The position numbers and the translations under genes are program-made. Positions 48,641 through 59,679 of a stretch of 64,000 nt of DNA are shown here, in pieces. Each line of letters begins with the position of its first letter. Position 1 is the stretch's first letter. The notes below the pieces were generated by a model. It did no database searches. It was not told the origin of the DNA and worked only from the letters and a program-made list of their open reading frames with translations. This DNA is from Trichomonas vaginalis G3 (lineage: Eukaryota; Parabasalia; Trichomonadida; Trichomonadidae). The stretch is taken from the NCBI RefSeq assembly GCF_026262505.1, contig NC_067205.1, forward strand, positions 7,750,001-7,814,000, in the 5' to 3' direction.

Positions 48641-49828
48641 TTAATTTTCCCATGAAGTATCAAGAGCATGTTGAAGAACAAGGTCAATATATTCCTCTTT
48701 TGCAACCATAAGGATATGAGTTGACCAATATGACGTAGAATTGAGGTTATGGCACAATAATTTCTTATTTGTCTTCCAATTGTTGCAAACATACTTTGCA
48801 CCAAAACTGTTGACAACTGAGTCGCCATCAGTGCGTAGTTTTTCTCCTTTTTGAGCATCCCATCCAGAAGTTGTGTCGAACCTATCATTGTAGACGAGGA
48901 AAGTTGGTACATCGAGCGGTTTCAACTGGTTTTGATAGAATTCGGTATGAAGGGCTGCAATTTCTGGAGTATCGCGGAATTTTCCGTTTGCTTTGAGAGC
49001 TTCGAAGGCATCTTTAGCAGTATAGCTCTTGCCTGCATCATCGATGAGAACTACTTCATCTTGGAAAGCATTAATGTTTGGCAGATGAACATATAAAGCT
49101 CCGATTGAGGAAGCAAGCTTTGCCATGATATCTTTGTTAAGTCCGAGGCTGCGTAAGAAGGAAACCTTTCCGTTCCAAAGCTGTTCAACGACTGTTCCTG
49201 CTCCGCCGAAAGAAGGTGCAACTAATAAGGCTGATTCGATGTATTTGGCACGCCAGTCAGCTGTAGTCTTGTTTGTTAAGAAGTAATGAACGAAATAACC
49301 ACCGAGGGAGTGGCCTACAAGGACAACTTTTTGATTGTCATTCTTAACATAAGCTTCTTCGACAAGTTTCGTCATTTTATCATAGTGGTCTTGTCCAAGA
49401 ACAAGTCCTCTTCTCCAATCGAATGGGGCGCCAAAAAGGTCTTGGCCAACTGTATATCCGTGCTTTTGAAGGTATTTAATGTATTCGTGCATGTAAGGGA
49501 TGAGTTTAGATGAGTTGAAAATATCATCAATGAAACTCATGCCATTGACTCCTCCGAAATCAACAATATCAATTTTACAATTTTCTTGATCGACAGCATC
49601 ATTGATTGTTGGATCATAACGCATTGTAAGCCAATCTCCTAAGCAATTAACGATTGGTGGTATAACATATTCTTCATCAACCCAAATTTCTTCATTATTC
49701 AGATTTTTTGGGCAATACCAATGTGTTTTTCTATTAGTAATTGTTGCAACAAGATTGCTTCCCATTGTTCCTGGAACAAGAATGATAGGACGAAGCGAAA
49801 CAGAGGTGGATAGGAACAACCAAATCAT
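48641..49828 (-). CDS. LCAT/phospholipase-like acyltransferase (395 aa)
   Basis: It starts with a hydrophobic leader (MIWLFLSTSVSLRP) running into IILVPGTMGSNL, the conserved oxyanion and lid region of the LCAT/PLA2G15 family. The nucleophile motif is VGHSLGG (Ser174). The likely acid is Asp336 in DGDSVV and the base His371 in STHILM. The spacing and length (395) fit the family. It would hydrolyse or transfer acyl chains of phospholipids in the secretory or lysosomal pathway or outside the cell. The frame is intact. TTCAATTCC 15-25 nt before the ATG could be an initiator. Confidence 0.9.
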   Translation of the reverse strand: MIWLFLSTSVSLRPIILVPGTMGSNLVATITNRKTHWYCPKNLNNEEIWVDEEYVIPPIVNCLGDWLTMRYDPTINDAVDQENCKIDIVDFGGVNGMSFIDDIFNSSKLIPYMHEYIKYLQKHGYTVGQDLFGAPFDWRRGLVLGQDHYDKMTKLVEEAYVKNDNQKVVLVGHSLGGYFVHYFLTNKTTADWRAKYIESALLVAPSFGGAGTVVEQLWNGKVSFLRSLGLNKDIMAKLASSIGALYVHLPNINAFQDEVVLIDDAGKSYTAKDAFEALKANGKFRDTPEIAALHTEFYQNQLKPLDVPTFLVYNDRFDTTSGWDAQKGEKLRTDGDSVVNSFGAKYVCNNWKTNKKLLCHNLNSTSYWSTHILMVAKEEYIDLVLQHALDTSWEN

Positions 49829-50630
49829 TTGAAAATCGGAATTGAAGCAAATCTGAAAACAGAAAAAGTTGAAAAAACCATAAATTATATTTAATGATAT
49901 GTATTAAACACATTCATTAAAAACTATAAAAAAATCAATTCCGTTTTTGAATGCTCTCAAACCAATAAGACAAAAATAATTAAATAATTTTAATCATCAC
50001 TATAATTAGATTATATTTGTTTTTCAAATGTTTTCTGAAAAATTTGATTTGACCAAAACTTCATAATATAATAATTCATTAACCATCTATTCATTTTTTA
50101 TGATTAATTTTTTCTTGAAAAAGAACGCATTTAACGTTCTCATTTGTCATTTATTTTACTTAAATGTTATACACATAGGCGTGTATATTCAATATAGAAT
50201 CGTTTAAAAGTTCAATCTCTAAGTTTTATAGGATTTCATTTCAATAGAAGTAAATGTTTGGAAAGGCAAATACATAAGACGATAGCATATCTAGCCGAAC
50301 AATATTTGTGTGATTATTATTAAAATAAAAGAATCTTTTTGATATAAACTTTCAGAAAAATACATTTTTTTGTAGTTATGAGACTATCGAGACAGTTACG
50401 AACGTTTGCAATACCAGTAATCGTATCAATTGTTCACTTTTCTTCCAAAATATGGAAGAAATGTAAATTTGTTGATAAACTATAAAATGAAATTATGAAT
50501 TAATGAGAGAAATGAAGTCGCATGGTTTAGTATATCTTATGGAACCGAAAGGAGATTCCGAAATACTGGTATATGAACTAAAGGAAATTCGATCATTGGT
50601 CTTAGTTTTAAAATTTTGCAATCATCAAAT
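49829..50630. other. Gene-free upstream region
   Basis: AT-rich, no ORF of interest. It separates the lipase gene from the Mutator-like deletion derivative. Confidence 0.6.
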
Positions 50631-51682
50631 AAGGGTTTCGTTTTGCTAAAATTGTCACTTTTATAGCATATTTGTTTTTGGATGTTTTGCGAAACCAAAA
50701 AAAAACTATGATATACAATGTGTGTGTAAAGAAAATACTTTATTTACTAGTTAAAAAATCATTTGGTATTGATCAAGTTATTTTTTCTGGATAAGATATT
50801 ATATGGATAATTGGATAGAAAATACAATTATATAATCTTGTACCTGGTTTAATTAAGCTAATTGTCATCAGAAACTTGTAATTTTTATGAATTTCAGATT
50901 TTCTTTTCATTACTGCTTTTCTTAATAGGTCAAGTTCTTATTTACGTTATAAAGTATGATATTTACAAATATCAAGTTATCATGTTTTTTGAGAAATTAT
51001 GAGAAACAAACAAAAATGAAAAAGATAGGAATAGCAATGAATAGTGATGTGGGTATAGAAAATGTAAGAGATATGAATGCAAAGCAATCAGTATTTAGGA
51101 TATTGACCATAGATTTCGAAAAAAAAATGCTGCATATTGAGCGAAAACTATGATTATATTATAAGGCTGTCATTTAAAGCATAATGAAACTATTCCTTTT
51201 CATTTTAATCGAATAAGATAGTAAAGATTTTTGAATTAGCTAGAAACTGATGAGATGTTTTCACAAATCAGATTTTTAATCTCTATAATGCATAATTCAC
51301 TCAATATCTCAATTTTGATATTGCGAGATATTTTTGCTATCGGTTTCGCAATTTTGACACAATAGCAAGAGGGTTCTATAAGCATTATTATCAACGTAGA
51401 ATCTGAATATCATATCAGAAAATGTCGCAAATCTGACATTTACCCGACAAAATAGCAAAAATAATTGAATACTTTTCGCAAAACTTTAAAAATCGATAAA
51501 AATATGAAATATAGATATTAAAGAGACTTTTTATATAATATTCATAAAGATTTTCCAAAAATATGATACCGCAAAATTAAAAAAGTGACGTCTTGAGTGG
51601 AGTCAAAGGTCGAAATTGCTAGCTAAATGTTTTTTTAGCGAAATTGCGTATTGTACGTTTTTTTTCGCAAAACGAAACCCTT
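50631..51682. mobile_element. Deletion derivative of the Mutator-like element (1.05 kb)
   Basis: The ends are the same as in 2854-5802 (AAGGGTTTCGTTTTGC), in the reverse orientation. The left 150 bp correspond to the right end of the larger copy and the rest to its left 900 bp. The junction lies in TTGATCAA, a motif present at both breakpoints of the larger copy (near 3765 and 5655). About 1.9 kb of internal sequence is missing. Flanks TCATCAAAT and ACATCAAAC match at 7 of 9 bases, an aged 9-bp duplication. Confidence 0.75.
50956..51153 (+). CDS. 65-residue ORF of the Mutator-like family, second copy
   Basis: This is the same ORF as 3384-3581 with a single visible amino-acid change. It survives although most of the element's interior is deleted. 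Coding status is uncertain. Confidence 0.3.
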   Translation: MIFTNIKLSCFLRNYEKQTKMKKIGIAMNSDVGIENVRDMNAKQSVFRILTIDFEKKMLHIERKL

Positions 51683-51840
51683 ACATCAAACATTTAATTG
51701 GATACCTAAACTATATATAGCATAATTTTAAACTTGATCTGGATTGATAAAAAAAAATTATAACGTTTATCAAAAAATGATAAATTTTTTTTTGAATAGT
51801 TTATGCTAAATTTTTTTTGGCGGCGAAAATCTAAAATTCA

Positions 51841-53799
51841 ATGTCACGTCAGCATTATGATGCAAATGATGAAGAAAAAAAGATCCTCGTGCCTGCAATT
51901 CCTATTTATTTCTCGTTTCAGCCTCGCAGCGACGAGCGAAATAATATAATTTCCCAATTGTTAGACAAGCTACAAAAAATCAATCCGGATCACTGGAACA
52001 CTACCAATGTCCGAGTGTGGCTCAGAAATAATCAGAAAAACTTCTCTCAGCTTTCCCAAGGAATGGAAATGCAACCGTTATTACCTCCAACTCTGGAATC
52101 AACGCCCAAATTTGTGCAACTTCCTAGCGCACCGCAATTACCTAATATACCAACCCATCCTTCCTTATTAGATGACATCTCTATCAGTTCTAATAATAAT
52201 TCCTTTAATATTCCACCTGCAAACATGTCTTTAATTAACGATACGAAGTCTCAGACGAAAGAGTTATCTGTGTCATTCCCTCCACGCTCACCTTCAAGAT
52301 CTACCTCTCCATTTCTTGATTTATTTTCATTATCAAGAGCTTCCACGCCAAGCATTTTTGATTCATCCCCTCAGTTTTTGGATGCATGTCCACCAAAGAA
52401 AAATAGCATATTCAATTCTGATTCAAGAGAATTTTCACGTCAAAGCTCCACCCCAATTGAAAACAAAAAGCTGGACGTATTCACACCACTCGAGCTCAAA
52501 ATTCCAGATATTCCAGAGCATTTATTAGAAAACCAGTTCGATGCCTTCAAAAATGAAATGTTTTCTCTACTTAAAAAGCTTCTCGCAGCGATTTCAAGAC
52601 TATCAATCGTTGAACTCTCCCCTTCGAAGCAAGAAGAACAGATAAACCATGAAAAATACATGAATCAAATCATCGAAATTATGGGAAACACTCTTTCAAT
52701 AAAGAAAATCCATTGCAAGGATGATGAGTCATCCTACATCATCCCAGCAACTCTCGAAACTATCAAAGAGGACAAACTTTTCATAAGAACTCAACAAACA
52801 ATTCCGAAAAACATTTCGGCGCGCCTTATTGCTTTATATCAAGGCACAGCTAACATCGGAGTAAGTACAATCGAGAATTACCTCTGTTCGGACTTCTCTA
52901 ACACAACTCTTTGCGTTGTTAAAAATACGAATTCAGTTACAGAAGCATTTTGCTGCGGTCGTAGCTTTAAACTTTCTTCTGCACCTGTTAAGTCAATTAC
53001 TTTGGATGAAAATGATACAAGGCTCTGGATTAACTACGGAAATAGCGTTTGTTCGTACAAACTCCAGAATATTCGCGACCAAAAGGAAGGAGAGATCGGA
53101 GCGGCATCAGAATACGAAATACAGATCCCTTCAGTCGAAGGAAGAATTTGTAATATTTTTGACTACGTTTTTACTCTTTCAGGAGGCATGATTGTTAGAA
53201 CAAACCTCTCAAACAGTACTCCACCGTCAAAATTCGATATCAAATTCAACGACAATCCATTAAAGAAGCCAGATTTCTTGGCTTCTCATTTCAATCGCTT
53301 ATTCGTCGCTTCTAAAGACTACCATACAGTATATGCCCTCGACTTTAGCTTACAGATTACAGAAAGGTTAGTTGGCCATACAGGGAACATTAATTTGTTA
53401 CTTTGTGCAAATGGATTTCTGTTTGTTGGCTCAACTGACCAATACGTCCGCGTATACGATGCAGAGCATTTATCTCTTATTAATACCATCGATACTACAG
53501 ACTTTACTCCAGTTTCTGCAACAGGAGGAAAAATCAACGAGTTCCCTGTAGTATTTCTCGGAGGATGCTCGAACAACAGATGCTCTGTACGTGTATACGA
53601 TGTCAACCAGAAGGCTTTCATCAGCGAAATTTTCACAGAATCCCAAATTCCGGCTCATATCAACTTCGAATCTGACGATTTCACATTGGAAATAATCTGC
53701 CAGAACTATGAGAAGAAAGGAGATACGATTGTGATTCCTCAAACAACTCAGACTGCAAATAATTATTATATTTCTTATTTTGTAACTAAGCACTTTTAA
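51841..53799 (+). CDS. Homeodomain-like plus beta-propeller (WD40-like) protein (652 aa)
   Basis: Residues about 20-70 resemble a homeodomain-like helix-turn-helix, with a recognition-helix pattern NTTNVRVWLRNNQKNF like the WFxNRR core. Residues 75-225 are Ser/Pro/Asn-rich and probably disordered. Residues 225-300 are helical. From about 340 on there are beta-propeller-like repeats, such as TRLWINYGNSVCSYKL, YTVYALDFSLQITERLVGHT and TDQYVRVYDAEHLSLINTID. A DNA-binding or nuclear scaffold protein is inferred. The frame is intact. Confidence 0.65.
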   Translation: MSRQHYDANDEEKKILVPAIPIYFSFQPRSDERNNIISQLLDKLQKINPDHWNTTNVRVWLRNNQKNFSQLSQGMEMQPLLPPTLESTPKFVQLPSAPQLPNIPTHPSLLDDISISSNNNSFNIPPANMSLINDTKSQTKELSVSFPPRSPSRSTSPFLDLFSLSRASTPSIFDSSPQFLDACPPKKNSIFNSDSREFSRQSSTPIENKKLDVFTPLELKIPDIPEHLLENQFDAFKNEMFSLLKKLLAAISRLSIVELSPSKQEEQINHEKYMNQIIEIMGNTLSIKKIHCKDDESSYIIPATLETIKEDKLFIRTQQTIPKNISARLIALYQGTANIGVSTIENYLCSDFSNTTLCVVKNTNSVTEAFCCGRSFKLSSAPVKSITLDENDTRLWINYGNSVCSYKLQNIRDQKEGEIGAASEYEIQIPSVEGRICNIFDYVFTLSGGMIVRTNLSNSTPPSKFDIKFNDNPLKKPDFLASHFNRLFVASKDYHTVYALDFSLQITERLVGHTGNINLLLCANGFLFVGSTDQYVRVYDAEHLSLINTIDTTDFTPVSATGGKINEFPVVFLGGCSNNRCSVRVYDVNQKAFISEIFTESQIPAHINFESDDFTLEIICQNYEKKGDTIVIPQTTQTANNYYISYFVTKHF

Positions 53800-54077
53800 A
53801 TTTTTACTCAGAATTGACTAAATATTATGTTTTAACGATATATATCGGTTTTTACAAGGCTATCAAAAGAATATATTGAAAAAAGAATTTCAATCCTTTG
53901 TTTTGTTACTGATTTACAAAGATTTTGTTAAAACAACTAATTTTTCAGTTATGTTTTGACTGTTTTTTTTTTAATTTGAAACACCTCAAAAATCCCCAGG
54001 TGACATTTTGATGATATCACAAAGTGGTGTTGAAAGTAATAATATTAAAAAGTTTATTTAATAATAAATTAAAGAAA

Positions 54078-56093
54078 TTAGTTAATTACATGAATTCGAA
54101 CCTGACCAGGGACAAGTGTTTTCTGTGTTTCCTCGCATCCATTGCTGATCAAATAATCAATAACAGTTTGATTATCGTTTTTAATAGCCAAGTCAAGTGG
54201 CATTTCATTGCGATTGTTTGTTGGATTCTTATCAATTTCTGGTTGTGATAAAAGTAGTTTGCATGCATCGATTTGTCCGCTTGATGCAGCAATATGAAGT
54301 GCAGTTCTTTCACCACCGTCTCTTTCATTAACATTGTGGTATTGAAGTGCAAATTTCATACCTTCAACATCTCCAATGTAACTAAATTCGTGAAGAATGA
54401 AATCATCTTTAGGACTGTATCCGTATTTCTCTAGATATTGAATGAATTTAAGATTTGCTTTAGTTGCTGCTTCAATGACAATATTTGTTAATCTATCACC
54501 AGCTTTTGTAAGCTTCAGATAATCATTTTTAACTGCATATTCAATAGTTTCATGATCATTTTTCTCGTAAGAATCGAGAAGAATTCCAAAAATCATATCA
54601 AAGTTTCTTGGTTCTTTTGGAACATGTTGAAGCTTTTGAATAGATGATAAATCTTGTGGAATATTCAATGGTTCCTTTTGTTCATCATCTATTATAATTG
54701 GTTTTATGATACTCTCTTGACATCCTTGGCTTTTCAAAAAATCAACAAGTTCTTGACGAGCATTTTTCTCAGCTTCAGTTTCATCCTTAAATACTCTATT
54801 AGCAAGGTCGAGGGGAGTCTCATCTTTTTGATTTAATTGATTTTTTTCAATTCCTTGTTTTGATAAAAGAAGTTTACAAGATTCCATTTGACATCTGTCT
54901 ACAGCGTAATGAAGAGGAGTCCACCAATTTTCGCCTTTTTCATTAATATCATGGAATTTGAGTGCATATTCTACACCTTCAACATCTCCAATCTGAGCAA
55001 ACTTGTGAAGAAAGAAATCATTCTTAGGATTGTATCCGCAAACCTCCAAAAATATAATAAAGTCTCGACCTCCTCTAAAAGCAGCTTCAAGAGCAACATT
55101 ATTATAAAAAGGTTTGTCTGTGTCTTGGACTTTCATATATTCATTTTCAATTGCAAATCTAATTGTATTAGCATCCTGATTCAAAATTGCATTATCAACA
55201 ATTTTGTATATTGAATTAAAGTTAGATGGATTTGGTTTAAGATTTTTAAGCTCATCAATTGGTGAAAGAGCTTTTGGAGGGGAATTATAATACTTACGTC
55301 TATTTTGTCGTGGTGGTGATGATGCAACACATCCGTTTTGTCTCAAATAATCAATAACAGTTTGATAGCCTTTTTTAATTGCCAAGTCAAGTGGCGTTTC
55401 ATTGTGATTGTTTGTTGGATTTAAATCAATTCCTGGTTGTGATAAAAGAAGTTTGCACGCATCAATTTGTCCATTTGATGCAGCGTTATGAAGTGGAGTC
55501 CATTCATCACTATTTCGTTCATTAACAGCATGGTATTGAAGAGCAAATTTCATACCATTCAAATCGCCACGGTAACTAAATTCGTGAAGAATGTAATCAT
55601 CTTTGAGATTGTAGCCACATTTCGTTAAAAATTGGATGCAACTAAGACCTAATTTATCAATAGCTGAAATAACAATAGCTGGGTATTTGTCAAAGGGCTG
55701 TTTGAGTTTAAAATAATCGTTTTTGGCTGCAAATTCAATTGTTTCCTTGTCTTTTTTCTCAATTGCCTCAAGAAGTACTTAGCATATTTTATAATAGTAG
55801 AAAGGACGTTTTGGAATCTTTTGAAGCTTTTCGATGAGAGATAAGCCGCTGAATTCATTTAATGAATAAATAATAGGTAGTAATTCGTGTTGTTTGTTAA
55901 AAATAGGGTCAGGTTGTGAAGTTGTCGCATTGCCTTGGTGATTATTTGCATTTGGGTTAGGTTGTGGAACATATGGTGTGAATTTTGGTTGTGGTCTTGG
56001 TTTATATCCACCACGGTTATATCCAGTATTACCTGAGTACTTAGGGCCTTTCTTCCACCCGCCATCAGTTGATCTTCCGTAAGGGTGAGACAT
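54078..56093 (-). pseudogene. Ankyrin-repeat protein (DUF3447 type) with in-frame stop
   Basis: The ATG at 56093 follows ACTCATTAA, an initiator-like stretch. Residues 1-60 are Gly/Pro/Asn/Tyr-rich (GRSTDGGWKKGPKYSGNTGY). Then come three copies of a module: a DUF3447-like helical part (NDYLKL...FILHEFSYIGDVEGMKFALQ) followed by ankyrin repeats (TPLHNAASNGQIDACKLLLS). A TAA at about 55779-55781 interrupts the first module in frame; the frame continues without shift to 54078. It could be a pseudogene, a polymorphism or a sequencing error. Large ankyrin families are typical of T. vaginalis. Confidence 0.8.
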
Positions 56094-56869
56094 TTAATGA
56101 GTTCAACTCTGAAAAATTTTTGAATTTTTGACTACTCAAAATTTACTAATCATTCTATATCACGCATTAATATATACAATCGATTTTTTTTATGAAAAAT
56201 TTCTGAGGAATATAATCGATAATTTTTTTTAGTACTTTCGCAATGCAACAAAATCATTTTTCAAATTAAATCAGAATTAGTCAAAAAAAGTAAGAAATCA
56301 CATAAAGATATTGTTATAGACCGAAAATAGATTTTTTCGGTTTTCTCTTCAAATAATTGAAAGAATGATACTATTATAGGTTTATTATATTATATAGCAT
56401 ATAATCATGCTATAGCCGAAAATTATAAGTTTTGAGAAGATTGAATATAACACAAATAAATTTGAATGTAAGTTAAATTGCTTGTTGTTTTTAATAGCTA
56501 TTTAATGAGAAATCCAATATTGCAAAATTCAAATTGAATGATTGAAAGAACAGAAAAAGTCATTCTTTTCAATTTCGAATATGTTTCATTGTCTTTATAA
56601 TTATATGGCAAATAAGATATTTAAACTTGATTTTTGAAGGAAAATTCACAAAATTGAATAAATTCAAATAATTTTTATTCAAAAATAAACTAGTTATTTA
56701 AGTTTAATACTAATTATCTATTCAAACTACGAAGTTTGTAATTTAAAATATTTTGTGAGATCAGATTGAATTAATTCAAGGTTCTTTTCAATTAATATTA
56801 ATGACCATATTACGCATTTTCGAACATTCTAAACCAAATATATAAAAATGGGAGACGAATGTTAAATTT

Positions 56870-57235
56870 GCTAGACATGGGGGAGTTGTCTGCAAAGTTT
56901 TAGCTCTTATCTCTAACAAAAAATTAATTTTTAAAAAAATGACCGAATACGTTTCACAGCGAGAAAAAAATAAAAGGCAAGATAGAATTTTCTAGACATA
57001 AAGAAGTTGTTTACCGAGTTTTAGCTCTTATCTCTAACAAAAAATTAATTTTTAAAAAAATGACCGAATACGTTTCACAGCGAGAAAAAAATAAAAGGCA
57101 AGATAGAATTTTCTAGACATAAAGAAGTTGTTTACCGAGTTTTAGCTCTTATCTCTAACAAAAAATTAATTTTTAAAAAAATGACCGAAAACGTTTCACA
57201 GCGAGAAAAAAATAAAACTGTACACTGATTTTCAT
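56870..57235 (+). repeat. Tandem repeats of about 120 bp in the transposon arm
   Basis: The unit includes CTAGACATAAAGAAGTTGTT, TTTTAGCTCTTATCTCTAAC and CGTTTCACAGCGAGAAAAAA. There are three units in the left arm and two (plus a partial) in the right arm at about 58780-59040, in reverse. They could be transposase-binding sites. Confidence 0.8.
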
Positions 57236-57393
57236 TTTCATTTACAGTCACTTTACTTATTATTTTTTCTTTTTTTCATTTTAATTATAAATTATTTCAT
57301 AATACGTTTATTTACGTTACCATTTTCTTTATTCTTTTGAATTCCATACGAGACACTTATAGAATATTTTGATTGTTAACGTACTTCATTAGA

Positions 57394-58368
57394 ATGAATC
57401 CTTACAAAGGGTATGTCGATCGAATTTACCTAATTGGTATTTCCAATCAGATTGAAGAAGGTAAAATGACATGGGAAGAAGCTTGCACCCATGTTCCCAT
57501 CGCCCCAACCCTTCAATCAAATGATTTCAAATATTTAGATGTTTCAAAATCTTTTTTACAAAATCAATTTAGCTTACAGAATATCCCATTGCCTAAAGGC
57601 AAGAAAGGTCGTAGGGTCAATCCCTACGACCAAATCAAAGCTCTTGCTGTGATACATGACCACTGGGCCTTTCCCTGTGGTCAAACAAAACAGTGGAAAC
57701 GTTTGAAATTACAACAAATTGATGTATCTTATAGAGAAGTACGCAGATACTTCAAAGAAAATCATTTCACCAAGACGCGATTAGAGCATGCCGGGCCAGA
57801 AACAACAGTAAGATATTGGGCGCTTTCACCCAATCTTATCTGGCACGCAGATGTTCATTATTTTAGGGGTGTTCGTGGCCAGTATATTTATGGCATAATC
57901 GACGATTTTAGCCGCAAAGTCCTAGCGTGTATACAAATACCAGATATGCTGGCAGCGACGACAGCGAACGTTGCGGCTTCCGCCTTCATTGAATTTGGCG
58001 CCCCTTATTGTTTCTGGACAGACAACGGTTCAGAAAATAGGGGCGCCTTTCAAGATCTACTTGATCTTTGGGGCGTCCAATGGCGGCATACAGACTCTCA
58101 TTCTCCCTACCAAAATGGGAAGATTGAGAGATTCTGGCCGACATTGGAGCGCTGCCAAAGCATTCAGGCTATTCCTGCCTTTATTTGGGAGGACAATAAT
58201 AACACACCGCATGAAGATCTCCCAATTAATACATTAACTGGAACAAATTACACGCCAAATCAAATGTATCAGCTGAAACCGAAATACACAAATGCAGATA
58301 CAGAAAGGTTGTGGCAAATATGGGATACAGATACAGGCATGACCGCTGTTGACACATTCACAGCGTAA
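57394..58368 (+). CDS. DDE transposase, integrase core, IS3/IS481-type (324 aa)
   Basis: The ATG at 57394 (MNPYKGYVDRIYLIG) is chosen; the frame from 57373 starts at a non-ATG codon. The N-terminal 130 residues are helical (MTWEEACTHVPIAP...YREVRRYFKENHF), probably DNA binding. The catalytic core has IWHADVHYF (first Asp), FWTDNGSENRGAF (second Asp) and YQNGKIERFW (Glu), with 34 residues between second Asp and Glu. The protein is similar in plan to integrase-core proteins that are abundant in T. vaginalis. Intact, so the element may be mobile. GC content of the gene is a little higher than that of its arms. Confidence 0.85.
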   Translation: MNPYKGYVDRIYLIGISNQIEEGKMTWEEACTHVPIAPTLQSNDFKYLDVSKSFLQNQFSLQNIPLPKGKKGRRVNPYDQIKALAVIHDHWAFPCGQTKQWKRLKLQQIDVSYREVRRYFKENHFTKTRLEHAGPETTVRYWALSPNLIWHADVHYFRGVRGQYIYGIIDDFSRKVLACIQIPDMLAATTANVAASAFIEFGAPYCFWTDNGSENRGAFQDLLDLWGVQWRHTDSHSPYQNGKIERFWPTLERCQSIQAIPAFIWEDNNNTPHEDLPINTLTGTNYTPNQMYQLKPKYTNADTERLWQIWDTDTGMTAVDTFTA

Positions 58369-58779
58369 TAATAAACATAATTTTTTAATTTCATTTTTAA
58401 CAAGTTTTTTTGAATGTATGTAATGAATAATTCATTAGAATATGATAATGCACATTGTAACAGAATAGAACAATTACCAAATTTTTTTTTGAAATTAAAA
58501 AATAAAAGTAAAAAGTATAAAGTAATCTAACCAAAAAAGATATTTAAAAGAATTTTGGAAAAAACAGAATAAGGATAATGATATTATTTTAGATACACAA
58601 TCGATGTACTGAAGAATAATCCGGTAAAATGATGATATAAAATTAGATTATTTTACAAGTAGCTAAAAGAATAAAACTATAATATAAAATAAATGAAGTT
58701 TAATGAAACAATAAAGGTTAAATAAATAATAAAGATTTTTATTTTATATCAGTATTGAGAAGAAGTAACAGCTGACACT
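58369..58779. other. Transposon 3' region
   Basis: AT-rich, gene-free part of the transposon between the transposase and the right arm. Nothing else seen. Confidence 0.5.
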
Positions 58780-59679
58780 TGGTAGACAACTTCTTTATGT
58801 CTAGAAAATTCTATCTTGCCTTTTATTTTTTTCTCGCTGTGAAACGTATTCGGTCATTTTTTTAAAAATTAATTTTTTGTTAGAGATAAGAGCTAAAACT
58901 CGGTAAACAACTTCTTTATGTCTAGAAAATTCTATCTTGCCTTTTATTTTTTTCTCGCTGTGAAACGTATTCGGTCATTTTTTTAAAAATTAATTTTTTG
59001 TTAGAGATAAGAGCTAAAACTTTGCAGACAACTCCCCCATGTCTAGCAAATTTAACATTCGTCTCCCATTTTTATATATTTGGTTTAGAATGTTCGAAAA
59101 TGCGTAATATGGTCATTAATATTAATTGAAAAGAACCTTGAATTAATTCAATCTGATCTCACAAAATATTTTAAATTACAAACTTCGTAGTTTGAATAGA
59201 TAATTAGTATTAAACTTAAATAACTAGTTTATTTTTGAATAAAAATTATTTGAATTTATTCAATTTTGTGAATTTTCCTTCAAAAATCAAGTTTAAATAT
59301 CTTATTTGCCATATAATTATAAAGACAATGAAACATATTCGAAATTGAAAAGAATGACTTTTTCTGTTCTTTCAATCATTCAATTTGAATTTTGCAATAT
59401 TGGATTTCTCATTAAATAGCTATTAAAAACAACAAGCAATTTAACTTACATTCAAATTTATTTGTGTTATATTCAATCTTCTCAAAACTTATAATTTTCG
59501 GCTATAGCATGATTATATGCTATATAATATAATAAACCTATAATAGTATCATTCTTTCAATTATTTGAAGAGAAAACCGAAAAAATCTATTTTCGGTCTA
59601 TAACAATCACATAAAGATATCTAAATAAAAAAATGATCAAGAAAAGGAAATACATTGATATAAATCAAATTTATAATGA

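Larger units (their letters stand above)
56312..59605 (+). mobile_element. IS3/IS481-type transposon, copy 2, with 15-bp target duplication
   Basis: The ends are TGTTATAGACCGAAAATAG and its complement, in long inverted arms of roughly 0.8 kb. The flanking direct repeat ATCACATAAAGATAT is perfect at 56297-56311 and 59606-59620. The transposase in the middle is open. Arms contain tandem 120-bp repeats. The young-looking duplication and open gene suggest recent movement. Confidence 0.8.
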
